Shown: piece by piece, positions 47,179-55,596 of the stretch
How positions within the stretch are numbered: position 1 is the stretch's first letter
Layout: each line of letters begins with the position of its first letter
Assembly: GCA_024405155.1 (NCBI GenBank)
Contig: JAKSPC010000006.1
Span: 21,514 to 85,513, forward strand
Direction: 5' to 3'
Length of the DNA stretch: 64,000 bases
Origin: Lachnospiraceae bacterium
GTDB lineage: Bacteria > Bacillota > Clostridia > Lachnospirales > Lachnospiraceae
The notes under the pieces: model-generated
Database searches by the model: none
What the model saw: the letters and a program-made list of their open reading frames with translations, nothing else
What the model was told of the DNA's origin: nothing
Translations under genes and position numbers: made by a program

Positions 47179-48141
47179 TCAGCGGTTCACCACGTTTACC
47201 GGCGTACCGGCAAGGAACTTTTCGATGTTTCCGAAAGTAATGTCCATCAGCCGCTTCCTTGCTTCCACGGTGGCCCAGGCAATGTGAGGCGTGATGATGC
47301 AGTTTGGCGCCGAAAGCAGCGGATCATCCGCGGGGATGGGCTCTTCGGAAACCACGTCCACGCCCGCCGCCCGGATCTTTCCGGACTTAAGCGCTTCCGC
47401 CACGTCCGCCTCGTTGATCACCGGCCCCCGGGACGCGTTGATGAGGATCACACCGTCCTTCATTTCGGCAATGGTCTCTTTGCAGATAAGCCCCCGGGTC
47501 TCCTCGTTCAGAAGACAGTGCAGCGTGATCACGTCGGACCGCGCCAGCAGCGTGTCAAAGTCCACATACTCCACATAGGAAAAACCTTCTTTGATGTGAG
47601 GCGTATAGGTGATCACCTTCATGCCAAGGGCATCGGCCGCCTTTGCCACCGCTTTCCCTATGGTACCGAAGCCGATAATGCCCAGGGTCTTTCCGTCCAG
47701 TTCCGTAAGGTCGCAGTCCCAGAAGGAAAACGTCCTGCTTTCCGTCCATTTGCCCTCGTGCACCGCCTGGCTGTGATGACCGATCTGCAGACAGATCTCC
47801 AGCAGAAGCCCTATCACATGCTGGCACACGGACATGGTGCTGTAGGAAGGAACGTTGCACACCGCAATGCCCTTTTCCTTAGCATACGCCACGTCGATCA
47901 CGTTGTATCCCGTGGCCAGCACCTGGATCATGCGAAGGTTCCTGCAGGCATCCATCACCCGTTTCGTGATGGGGATCTTGTTGGTAAGCACCACCTGGGC
48001 GTCGCCGATGAAACCGATGACCTCTTCCTCCGTATTCTCTCCGTTAAAGTCAGCCATCTCATAGCTGCCGAACCTGTTTAATTCATCCCATACGTCCCGG
48101 GAATACCCCAGCGTATTTCCGTCCAGAACCGCGATCCTCAT
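47179..48141 (-). CDS. D-2-hydroxyacid dehydrogenase
   Basis: 320 aa. The NAD loop GFGTIGKAVAKAADALG, the catalytic Arg in INASRGPVINEADV, the Glu in GVDVVSEEP and the His in ITPHIAWAT are all present. It reduces a 2-keto acid to the D-hydroxy acid, or acts as a hydroxypyruvate reductase. A longer frame from 48180 exists; AAGGAG nine bases before the ATG at 48141 decides the start. Confidence 0.9.
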   Translation of the reverse strand: MRIAVLDGNTLGYSRDVWDELNRFGSYEMADFNGENTEEEVIGFIGDAQVVLTNKIPITKRVMDACRNLRMIQVLATGYNVIDVAYAKEKGIAVCNVPSYSTMSVCQHVIGLLLEICLQIGHHSQAVHEGKWTESRTFSFWDCDLTELDGKTLGIIGFGTIGKAVAKAADALGMKVITYTPHIKEGFSYVEYVDFDTLLARSDVITLHCLLNEETRGLICKETIAEMKDGVILINASRGPVINEADVAEALKSGKIRAAGVDVVSEEPIPADDPLLSAPNCIITPHIAWATVEARKRLMDITFGNIEKFLAGTPVNVVNR

Positions 48142-48216
48142 ATCAAAACACTCCTTACAGAAAACAATAATTTCGCCCAAAAAGCACAGCGGCCGTATGG
48201 CCCGTGCTCCAAGGCG

Positions 48217-48222
48217 ATTATA
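48217..48222 (-). promoter_or_regulatory. -10 box of the hydroxyacid dehydrogenase promoter
   Basis: TATAAT on minus lies about 75 bases before the start codon; the -35 (TTTCCC) is poor and overlaps the terminator hairpin just upstream. Confidence 0.5.
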
Positions 48223-48224
48223 GC

Positions 48225-48252
48225 AAAAAAAGATCTCCCGGGAAAGAGATCT
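48225..48252 (-). terminator. Terminator after sortase and element copy C
   Basis: AGATCTC / GAGATCT stem with an 8-base loop, followed on minus by seven T. It ends the sortase transcript after it has read through the repeat element. Confidence 0.85.
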
Positions 48253-48278
48253 CTAAGGCAAATTCAACTCCTTATGTT

Positions 48279-48550
48279 ATGTGAGCCGCAGACCGTGTTT
48301 TAGCCGTTCCGGCTCACATGCGATCAGAAGCCAAAAACTGCGATGTGAGCCGGAGGAACGTTTAAACGCCGAGAGGTTCACATACAGAAAGTTATGTAAA
48401 CTATTTTAAGACGATTTCGGCATGATTTTCGGGACCGATGTGAGCCGGAAAGGGGGGGTCAGAGCGCCAGAGGTCCAAATCGGCAAAAATTTCGTGAGCT
48501 TTTATGTGAGCCGCACGCGGTAAAAACCGCTCTCCGGCTCACATGCCGGT
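48279..48550 (-). repeat. 270-bp phased nonamer/hairpin element, copy C (reversed)
   Basis: Sites start at 48279, 48311, 48343, 48375, 48438, 48472, 48504 and 48536: steps of 32, 32, 32, 63, 34, 32, 32. The 34 comes from two extra G in one loop. The central 13-mer is at 48390-48402. The first loop (minus sense) has a GCGGT/ACCGC inner stem. Its left end overlaps the last codons of the sortase gene. Confidence 0.95.
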
Positions 48551-49516
48551 TTTTACGCACCTTTTTGCGGCGACCACCACGAACCTGCCGTTTTCCGTAT
48601 GATAGGAACAGGTAGACAGCGTAAGGAGCTGCTGCCCGTACTGCGCCGTCTTTCCCGTGTCGTACAGGGAGTGCGCCCTTATCTGATCCATATACTCCCG
48701 AAACTGTGCTTCCGTGAGCTTGCCGCAGTAATTGTAGTAGCGGAACACATTCGTTTCGTCCCGATAATGGACCTGCTCTCTGAAGACCGCGATGATATCG
48801 TAGATCCCGTCTCCTTCCGGCGTATCAAAGCTTATCTCCGGATGATTCCTGAAATATCCCTCGTCAGCGTACTTCAGGAGTCCCGCGAACATGGTGCCGT
48901 TCTTCATGTTGTGGGCATACAGAATGACATTGTCGCTGTCCGGACCGCAGCCCTTCCCGATATACGGCACACCGCTTGAAGACTCGTTCTTGTCGAAATC
49001 GTGATGGAGATAGAAATCCGCATCTTTCGGAGCATACATCACGGGATAGTCGATCTGTGTTCCGTCGATCTTAAGCCAGCCGGCGAAATCCGGATTGCGC
49101 TTTAAAAGCGCGGCAAATCGCCGGGCATTCACGGGAGCGGCTGTCAGTATCTCCACGTCTGAACCTTCATCGTCACTTCCCCGGGCTGCGGCGGAAACTG
49201 CCGAAGCAGGGCCTTCAGGCTTTCCGACAGGGGCACTGCTGCCGGCTGAGGCCACGCCGCCGGCTGCACTGCTGCTGCCTGCTGAGGTAGCGTCGGCTGA
49301 TGCGGCACTGCTGCCCGCCGGAGCTGCGCTGTCTCCGGTCACGGGCTGGCGGATATCCGGCGATACCGCCTCCGCGTTTCCCTTCAGTTCCTGTATCTCT
49401 TTAAGATTCTCCCTGTCACGAACAAGGCCCGCCCCCAGAGAGGCGAGCCTTGCTGCTGAAAAGATCAGCACAGCGGTCAGCAACACTTTCAGGGTAGTCA
49501 GCACATATCTTCTCAT
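48539..49516 (-). CDS. srtB: Class B sortase
   Basis: 325 aa. One N-terminal membrane helix (about 8-28), then a Ser/Ala/Gly-rich spacer of about 75 residues, then the sortase fold: the catalytic His in ILYAHNM, Cys in TLSTCSY, and Arg in VVVAAKR. YPVMYAPKDADFYLHHDF is typical of class B. It anchors proteins to the wall. Its last codons and TGA stop are supplied by element copy C, giving the ending VKTGM. AAGGAG is six bases before the ATG. Its likely substrate is the next gene upstream. Confidence 0.92.
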   Translation of the reverse strand: MRRYVLTTLKVLLTAVLIFSAARLASLGAGLVRDRENLKEIQELKGNAEAVSPDIRQPVTGDSAAPAGSSAASADATSAGSSSAAGGVASAGSSAPVGKPEGPASAVSAAARGSDDEGSDVEILTAAPVNARRFAALLKRNPDFAGWLKIDGTQIDYPVMYAPKDADFYLHHDFDKNESSSGVPYIGKGCGPDSDNVILYAHNMKNGTMFAGLLKYADEGYFRNHPEISFDTPEGDGIYDIIAVFREQVHYRDETNVFRYYNYCGKLTEAQFREYMDQIRAHSLYDTGKTAQYGQQLLTLSTCSYHTENGRFVVVAAKRCVKTGM

Positions 49517-49545
49517 GTGTTTCTCCTTTTTGAAAACTGCTTTTG

Positions 49546-50964
49546 TTACTTAAGAGTTGCTTCTGCGTTTACTTTCTTTCTTTTGTACGCGTTTCTTTTT
49601 TCCACGATCAGGGTGATCACCAGAGAGATCATGGAGAGTACCGAGATCACCAGAAGGATGGTGAATTCTGCGGGCATCCCGGTCTTGGGAGTTTCATCCA
49701 GTACTCTGCCCTTTGCGCTGTCCAGCAGTCCGGTCTTCGGCTGGTCATCCAGGATGTGCGCCGTGGCGGGGCCGTTGGAAGCCGCTTCGCTGTTTCCGGT
49801 TCCTGACGAACCAAGGGGCACGGTGCTGCTGTGGTAGGTGTGTACGGTTCCGGTACTGACCACATGGTCCGCAGGGGTCTCCGGCTCGGTTTCCGGTGGG
49901 GTGTCTTCTTCCGGTTCGTTGCCTGTTGCGGTCTCCTCGGGAAGTGTTTCTGTCTCGTGCTCTGTATCCCCGTCCAGCACTGTTTCCGTTTCCTGCTCTG
50001 TGGTCCCTTCTGTCTCAGGCTCAGACACCGGCTCTGACTCGGGTTCAGACTCCGGTTCGGATTCGGGTTCGGTTTCGGTCTCAGGCTCAGACACCGGCTC
50101 GGTTTCAGGCTCGGACTCAGGCTCGGACTCAGGTTCAGACTCGGGTTCGGTTTCAGGCTCGGATTCAGGCTCAGACACCGGCTCAGACTCGGGTTCAGAC
50201 TCCGGCTCGGTTTCCGGCGGGGTGTCTTCTTCCGGTTCGTTGCCTGTAGCGGTCTCCTCGGGGAGTGTTTCTGTCTCATGCTCTGTATCCCCGTCCAGTA
50301 CTGTTTCCGACTCAGTCTCGGATTCCGACTCAGGCTCGGATTCCGGTTCGGATTCGAGTTCGGTTTCAGGCTCGGATTCCGACTCGGACTCGGGTTCGGT
50401 TTCAGTCTCAGACTCGGGTTCGTTTTCGGTCTCGGACTCAGGTTCAGACACCGGCTCGGATTCTGTTTCAGATTCAGTTTCTGTCTCAGTTTCAGTTTCT
50501 GTCTCTGTCTCAGTCTCAGTCTCCGGCTCTGTCTCCGGCTCATTCACCTTCAGCTCTCCGCCGTACAGAAGCGACCAGTTCTTTGTTCTGTCAAAGCTCA
50601 CAGCGCCGCTTGCGCTGTCAACGGTCATGCCGTATGCAGATGCACCGCTGCCGCTCACATACACCACATTCTTCGGATTCCCCACGCCGGGATTTCCTTT
50701 GAAAGACTCCCAGACAGCCGCCTTCTCCTCCTCCGACAACTCGTTTTCCGTCCAGATCACCACCGGCTGGTTTGCCGTAGTCTTTCCCGCGATCACTGTA
50801 GTACCTATTTTCTCCACCGGGATCACCAGGGAATTGTTCGGTTCATATTTTGTCCATGTGGTGACATGCTCTTTTGCCATCACGGGCATCGCGTTTACGC
50901 AAAGCACCGCAGCTGCCAGCAGGATCGCCGAAACGACCGCTTTTCTTCTTTTACGTGCCTTCAT
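49546..50964 (-). CDS. Cell-wall anchored acidic repeat protein with PKTG sorting signal
   Basis: 472 aa. A signal peptide (residues 1-30, ending PVMA) is followed by a unique domain of about 110 residues, then about 240 residues of Glu-Pro-Glu-Ser/Thr repeats, including a 35-residue block present twice. The C-terminus has two copies of PKTG (DDQPKTGLL and DETPKTGMP), a membrane helix and a basic tail, the layout of a sortase substrate. The acidic stalk probably projects the N-terminal domain through the wall. Adjacent sortase B is the likely enzyme. AAGGAGG precedes the ATG. Confidence 0.88.
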   Translation of the reverse strand: MKARKRRKAVVSAILLAAAVLCVNAMPVMAKEHVTTWTKYEPNNSLVIPVEKIGTTVIAGKTTANQPVVIWTENELSEEEKAAVWESFKGNPGVGNPKNVVYVSGSGASAYGMTVDSASGAVSFDRTKNWSLLYGGELKVNEPETEPETETETETETETETETESETESEPVSEPESETENEPESETETEPESESESEPETELESEPESEPESESETESETVLDGDTEHETETLPEETATGNEPEEDTPPETEPESEPESEPVSEPESEPETEPESEPESEPESEPETEPVSEPETETEPESEPESEPESEPVSEPETEGTTEQETETVLDGDTEHETETLPEETATGNEPEEDTPPETEPETPADHVVSTGTVHTYHSSTVPLGSSGTGNSEAASNGPATAHILDDQPKTGLLDSAKGRVLDETPKTGMPAEFTILLVISVLSMISLVITLIVEKRNAYKRKKVNAEATLK

Positions 50965-51094
50965 TTCTATGCCTCCTTAAGATCAAGCTCAATTACTTTT
51001 TTCTTTCGAAGGCAGTGTATCAGGTCAACCTAAAAGGCACATAAATCCCATATGAATATTTATTAAGAAACGAAAGCCCCCGCGGGCGGCTGGC

Positions 51095-52138
51095 TTACGG
51101 CGAACACGGACCCGCCAGAGGCAGGATCACGGTAAACACCGTTCCCTCTCCCACTTTGCTCTCCACAGTGATCTCGCCGCCGTGTTCCTCTATGATGTGC
51201 CGGGAAGTGGCAAGCCCCAGCCCGGTGCCGGAGCCGTTTTCCTTGGTAGTAAAAAACGGCGTGAAGATCTGCTTCAGATTCTCGGCCGAGATCCCCGGCC
51301 CGGTATCCGCAAAGATCATGCGCACGTCGTTTTCGCCCTTTTCCGTGCTGATGAAAAGCGTGCCGCCCTTCGCCTTCATGGCCTGTACGGCATTGATCAC
51401 CAGATTCAGCGCCACCTGGCCCAGCTGCGTCTCGTCCCCCAGGATGCACTTTTTAGGGCAGCGGTAATCTTTCTTTAAAAGCACGTTCTCCGGAAACGTG
51501 ACGGCATACATCTCCTCCGTTTTCCTCAGGATCTCATCCGGACTGAGTAGCTCGAACCGGGACGCGGCTTCCTTTCGGGAAAGGGCCGACAGCTGCTGAA
51601 TGATCTTTTTTGCCCGGGAAGAGGCGTCGTAGATCTCACTTAAGTTTTCCAGAAGCTCCGTATCCTCCGGATCCGCCATATCCATGCTCATCTGGCTGTA
51701 GCCCATGATGGGCGTCAGGATGTTGCCGAACTCGTGGGCGATGCCGCTGGTCATGGTGCCGATGGTCTCCAGCCGCTGCAGATGCTCCAGCTCCATGGAC
51801 CGCTTCCTGAGCTCTTCGGCGGCCCGGTTCTCCTCCTCCAGAAGGGCAAGCTTTTCCCGGATCTCCTCGTTTTTCCTCGCATTGCCGATCATCCGCCTTA
51901 AGATCACCACGGTGCCGAAGACCACCATCAGCACGCTGGCCTGCAGCTGCCAGAAAAGGGCCGTCAGAAGCTCCCGGATCTCCTTAAGATCCCGGATCAC
52001 CGATGCCGTCTCATCTGCCCTTACGGCGAAATCCCGGTAGGCCAGGTAAAACGACAGATACATGCCCGTAAGCCCCAGAAGGATCACTACCACTGAAAGG
52101 ATCGCCGACACGTTCAGAACTTTTTCTTTCTCTTTCAC
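51095..52138 (-). CDS. Sensor histidine kinase
   Basis: 347 aa from a GTG start. Two membrane helices (about 8-30 and 60-82) enclose a short loop of about 30 residues. The H-box is HEFGNILTPIMGY; the ATPase has NLVINAVQAM, DTGPGIS and GTGLGLATS. The frame is open to 52291, overlapping the regulator gene, but AAGGAGG seven bases before the GTG at 52138 decides the start. The stimulus is unknown; the small outside loop suggests sensing within the membrane. Confidence 0.9.
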   Translation of the reverse strand: MKEKEKVLNVSAILSVVVILLGLTGMYLSFYLAYRDFAVRADETASVIRDLKEIRELLTALFWQLQASVLMVVFGTVVILRRMIGNARKNEEIREKLALLEEENRAAEELRKRSMELEHLQRLETIGTMTSGIAHEFGNILTPIMGYSQMSMDMADPEDTELLENLSEIYDASSRAKKIIQQLSALSRKEAASRFELLSPDEILRKTEEMYAVTFPENVLLKKDYRCPKKCILGDETQLGQVALNLVINAVQAMKAKGGTLFISTEKGENDVRMIFADTGPGISAENLKQIFTPFFTTKENGSGTGLGLATSRHIIEEHGGEITVESKVGEGTVFTVILPLAGPCSP

Positions 52139-52155
52139 AGGTACCCCTCCTTCCC

Positions 52156-52839
52156 TTACACCACGAAACGGTAGCCGATGCCGCGGATGGTCTGGATGTA
52201 TCTGGGATTTTCCGGTTCGTCCTCGATCTTCTGGCGCAGGCGGTTGATATACACCATGATGGCGTTGTCGTCCACCAGACTGTTGCCCCATATCAGATCG
52301 TACAGAAGGTTCCGGGAAAACACCCGGCCCGGATTGTCCAAAAAAAGCTTCATCATGGCGTTCTCCTTCCCGGTCAGCACGATCTCTTTGTCGTTCTTCG
52401 TTAAGCGCAGCGTGCTGGTGTTATACGTGAAGGGGCCGGCCCGCAGAAGGTTCTCGTTATCCGTTCCGCCTTTCATCCGCCGTATCATGGCTTTTACTTT
52501 TGCCCCCAGGATCACCGGATTGAACGGCTTCGTGATGTAATCGTCCGCGCCGATGCCCAGGCCGTAAAGCTTGTCCGTATCCTCTTTCCGACCGCTGATG
52601 ATAAAAATGGGGATCTGATTTCCTCTGCTCCGAAGCTTTTCGATCACCTCAAATCCGTCCATGCCGCCCAGGTTGATATCCAGAAGCATGAGCGCGTAGG
52701 AGTTTTCCGAAAGAAGCTTGAGCGCCTCCTCTCCGGAACCTACCGCGTCACAGTCCAGGCCGTTTCCCCGGATCACCTTGGTAAGAAGCTTTAAAACTGC
52801 CGCGTCGTCGTCCACGATCAGTATCTTCTCTGTGGTCAT
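52156..52839 (-). CDS. OmpR-family response regulator
   Basis: 227 aa. Receiver domain: VDDD near residue 10, phospho-Asp in LLDINLGGMDG, Lys in ITKPFNP. Winged-helix effector: DLIWGNSLVDDNAIMVYINRLRQKIED. It pairs with the histidine kinase 17 bp downstream. Its targets may include the surface genes following, which is inference from position only. Confidence 0.93.
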   Translation of the reverse strand: MTTEKILIVDDDAAVLKLLTKVIRGNGLDCDAVGSGEEALKLLSENSYALMLLDINLGGMDGFEVIEKLRSRGNQIPIFIISGRKEDTDKLYGLGIGADDYITKPFNPVILGAKVKAMIRRMKGGTDNENLLRAGPFTYNTSTLRLTKNDKEIVLTGKENAMMKLFLDNPGRVFSRNLLYDLIWGNSLVDDNAIMVYINRLRQKIEDEPENPRYIQTIRGIGYRFVV

Positions 52840-52960
52840 CGTCCTTCCTCCTTTCCGAATGAACAGGGTCAGAGCCGCAGTTCTTCCTTCTGATAGAATT
52901 ATAGAAGAAACTGTCCGCCCGCGCTCCCCTCAAACCTGCCGAAAAAGGCATCAAATATAA

Positions 52961-52994
52961 GACTGCCGGCACCATTCGTGGTACCGGCAGCCTT
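52961..52994 (-). terminator. Hairpin after the nucleotidyltransferase
   Basis: CTGCCGG / CCGGCAG stem, extended through CACC/GGTA, about 45 bases after the stop codon. On minus TCTTATATTTG follows, so only a partial U-run. Confidence 0.6.
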
Positions 52995-53038
52995 ATGCAT
53001 AGCCTCAGCTTATAAGTTTAATTCGTCGATCAGATACT

Positions 53039-53785
53039 TTACTGTCCCAGACGGGTCTTCAGGATCTTCTCGCAGATCATCAGATCCTCCGGTGTGTTCA
53101 CACCTCTCAGGCAATCCCCGTCTTCGATGTGATAGGTCTTCACCTTCAATCCGTCACGGACCATCAGCTCCGGCACTTCCGTAAGGTAGTACTCTCCCTG
53201 CACGTTGTTGGTCCGCACTTTGGGAAGCGTCTCAAACAGCGACCTGCTGCTGAACGCCAGTACGCCGGCAAAAAGCTCCGTGATCTTCTCCTGCTCGGGC
53301 GTGCAGTCCTTTCCTTCCACAATGGCGGAAAACTGTCCGTCCGCGTCCTTCACGATGCGGGCCCACAGCGAAAGGTCCGGATTCTCGGCGGTCATCAGCA
53401 CGCAGTCCGCCTGCTCCTGCTCCACCATCTCGCACATGGCCTTCATGTCGCCCGCTTTAAAAAGCGGCATATCGCCGAAGGTCACCAGCACCACACCGTC
53501 ATAGTCTTTGAACGCGTCCGCGCACACCATCACCGCATGACCGGTGCCCAGCTGCTCCTTCTGCTCCACGTAATGATAGGCGGGGCCGAAATGATCCATC
53601 ACGTCGTCTTTTTTATACCCTACCACCACGTAGGTATCTTCCGGGGCGATAAAATCCGTCGCCTGAAGGACCGTTTCCAGAAGCGGTCTTCCGGCACAAA
53701 GGCGCATCACCTTGGGCGCGTCGTTTTCCGTGGTATGCAGTCTTGTCCCTTTTCCCGCTGCCGGGATGATCACTCTTACGTTCAT
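53039..53785 (-). CDS. Sugar-1-phosphate nucleotidyltransferase (GlmU N-domain-like)
   Basis: 248 aa. IIPAAGKGTRLHT is the NTP-binding loop, with VEQKEQLGTGHAVM, FGDMPLF and GEYYLTEVPEL as in the GlmU pyrophosphorylase domain. The acyltransferase half of GlmU is absent. It activates a sugar phosphate, plausibly N-acetylhexosamine-1-phosphate made by the kinase with which it overlaps by 4 bp. Confidence 0.85.
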   Translation of the reverse strand: MNVRVIIPAAGKGTRLHTTENDAPKVMRLCAGRPLLETVLQATDFIAPEDTYVVVGYKKDDVMDHFGPAYHYVEQKEQLGTGHAVMVCADAFKDYDGVVLVTFGDMPLFKAGDMKAMCEMVEQEQADCVLMTAENPDLSLWARIVKDADGQFSAIVEGKDCTPEQEKITELFAGVLAFSSRSLFETLPKVRTNNVQGEYYLTEVPELMVRDGLKVKTYHIEDGDCLRGVNTPEDLMICEKILKTRLGQ

Positions 53786-55467
53786 ATCTTTGCTTCCAGT
53801 CCCTGTTCTCTGTAGATCTTTCTTAAAATATCTCTGATCTGCGGCAGCTTCCGTTCCATGTCTTCCACCAGCTTAAGCTGTGTTCTGGCGCGGTCCAGGT
53901 TCTGCCCGGTATAGTAAATGTGATAATAGGTATCTCCGTTGATATGATCTGTCAGGAACCGTATGCCGTCTTCCATGGTGATGACGAGAGACGCATATGG
54001 AAGGAGCTCCAGTTCCTCTTTCGTGAGCATCTTTCCGCAGGCTTCCAGATAGCCTCTGGCGTAGCTTTCGTAAAGATTCAGATCGCAGGAGACTTTGGAC
54101 AGATCCTTTTCGTCATCTTTTGCCGTATTGGTACCGATACGCATGCTGTCGCCGAAATCGTAAAGCGGCGTGGAGGGCATCACCGTATCCAGATCGATGA
54201 TGGCCACCGGCAGATGCGATTTCTTGTCGAAAAGAATGTTGTTTAAGTTGCAGTCATTGTGACACACGCGGGTGGGGATCTTGCCGGACTCCAGCGGGTC
54301 GGAAATGATGCGGAACTTTCCCTTCCTTTCCCGGATGAACTCGATCTCCGGCGCCACTTCCTTCACTCTGCCCACGGGATCCTTCGCAATGGCCTGTTCC
54401 AGGTCCTCATACCGTGACCAGGTATTGTGGAAATTGGGAATGGTGATCTTCACCTGCTCCGGAGGCACGTCCGACATTTCTCTGACGAAGGCGCCGAAAG
54501 CCTTGCCGGCCTCGTAGAAAGTCTGGGGGTTATCCGGGATATCCAGAGAATACACATCCGTGAAGTGGGTCATCATGCGCCAGCAGCCGCTGTCGTCCCG
54601 CAGGTAATTCTTACCGTCCACGGTGGTCTTTACCTCGGTGACGCTGCCCTTTTCCCGCTGTCCCGGAAGCTTCAGCCTGTCTTTCAGGTGCTCGGTGACC
54701 AGCATGAAGTTATCCATCAGGGCGTCCACGTCGGGGAAAACGTTGGTGTTGATGCGCTGCAGCGTATACATGTGCACGTGTTTGTTTTCCGACAGCGTCT
54801 CCACACGGTAGGTGCGGTTGATGTAGCCGGCCTTGATCTGGGTGATATTGGTGATGGTGCCATGAATAAGGAACTGGCGCGCCACCCGCTGAATGTCGTT
54901 GATGGGGTCGCTGGTAAGTTCCTGGCTCTTCCCGAAGAAGGGGATCACGGCACCGGTCCGGGACTCCACGTCCACGCGGCCGAAAGTCTCCAGCAGGAAT
55001 TTAAGCACATGCCCGTACCACACGTCCTTCGTGGCGTTGAAATACAGGTAGTAATACGTGATGCGAAGGGCAACGGTCATGGTGAAATTGACGAACACCA
55101 GAGCCGCCGCACGAAGCACGGACACGCCGTATCCGCCAGGCAGGAGCCTCTGCCCGAACACGTAGATCACGCCGCCGAGAACGTCGGCCGCCAGAAGCCT
55201 TGCCAGGGCGCGCATGTTTCCGTAGCGAAGTACCTGCTTGTAGACTTTAAACAGGAACCGGAACCCGAAGATGCACACCATGGGGGCCAGCGCCTGTACC
55301 AGAACGACGGAAAACGTCAGCTTCGTCTGGCTGTAATCGCTGGGGCGGATCACGAACAGGAAGAAATACACCACCAGAAATACCAGGATATCGTAGATCA
55401 CCAGCAATACCCTGAACTTATCCCGCTCGATCTGATTTCTATGCAGTTGTTCCGTTGAAAGTTCCAA
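53782..55467 (-). CDS. Membrane-domain fusion with NahK-like sugar 1-kinase
   Basis: 561 aa. The first ~155 residues have four membrane helices and resemble the membrane domain of CapD/FlaA1 epimerases (FKVYKQVLRYGNMRALARL). From about 190 on it is an APH-fold kinase: VCHNDCNLNNILFD and IDLDTVMPSTPLYDFGD are close to N-acetylhexosamine 1-kinases. I infer phosphorylation of a sugar at the membrane, then nucleotide transfer by the partner. A choline kinase role is a less likely alternative. This fusion is unusual. Confidence 0.8.
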   Translation of the reverse strand: MELSTEQLHRNQIERDKFRVLLVIYDILVFLVVYFFLFVIRPSDYSQTKLTFSVVLVQALAPMVCIFGFRFLFKVYKQVLRYGNMRALARLLAADVLGGVIYVFGQRLLPGGYGVSVLRAAALVFVNFTMTVALRITYYYLYFNATKDVWYGHVLKFLLETFGRVDVESRTGAVIPFFGKSQELTSDPINDIQRVARQFLIHGTITNITQIKAGYINRTYRVETLSENKHVHMYTLQRINTNVFPDVDALMDNFMLVTEHLKDRLKLPGQREKGSVTEVKTTVDGKNYLRDDSGCWRMMTHFTDVYSLDIPDNPQTFYEAGKAFGAFVREMSDVPPEQVKITIPNFHNTWSRYEDLEQAIAKDPVGRVKEVAPEIEFIRERKGKFRIISDPLESGKIPTRVCHNDCNLNNILFDKKSHLPVAIIDLDTVMPSTPLYDFGDSMRIGTNTAKDDEKDLSKVSCDLNLYESYARGYLEACGKMLTKEELELLPYASLVITMEDGIRFLTDHINGDTYYHIYYTGQNLDRARTQLKLVEDMERKLPQIRDILRKIYREQGLEAKI

Positions 55468-55519
55468 AGCTCTCCACTGATCCTTTCCCTGCAGCCGGAC
55501 TCCCCGCCGGCCGCTACCT

Positions 55520-55536
55520 CGCTATTTTAAATAGCG
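55520..55536. promoter_or_regulatory. Palindrome upstream of the kinase gene
   Basis: CGCTATTT-T-AAATAGCG, 8-bp arms, about 55 bases before the kinase start. On minus it includes TAAAAT, a possible -10, so it may be an operator overlapping a promoter. Confidence 0.4.
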
Positions 55537-55596
55537 TACCAAAAAAGCGGGGAAAAATCAATGAATAAACTATGAAAATAAGCGCGTATCCGCTTG

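Noticed and set aside
49838-50980. Plus-strand frame of 380 codons rich in Ser-Asp-Gly repeats, like an Sdr adhesin
   Set aside because: It is the antisense of the Glu-Pro-Glu-Ser stalk gene. It has no ribosome site or signal peptide, and the minus-strand gene has both plus a sorting signal.
53009-53036. Short reading YLIDELNL just past the nucleotidyltransferase stop
   Set aside because: It is in a shifted frame; eight residues are too few to claim a frameshifted C-terminus.
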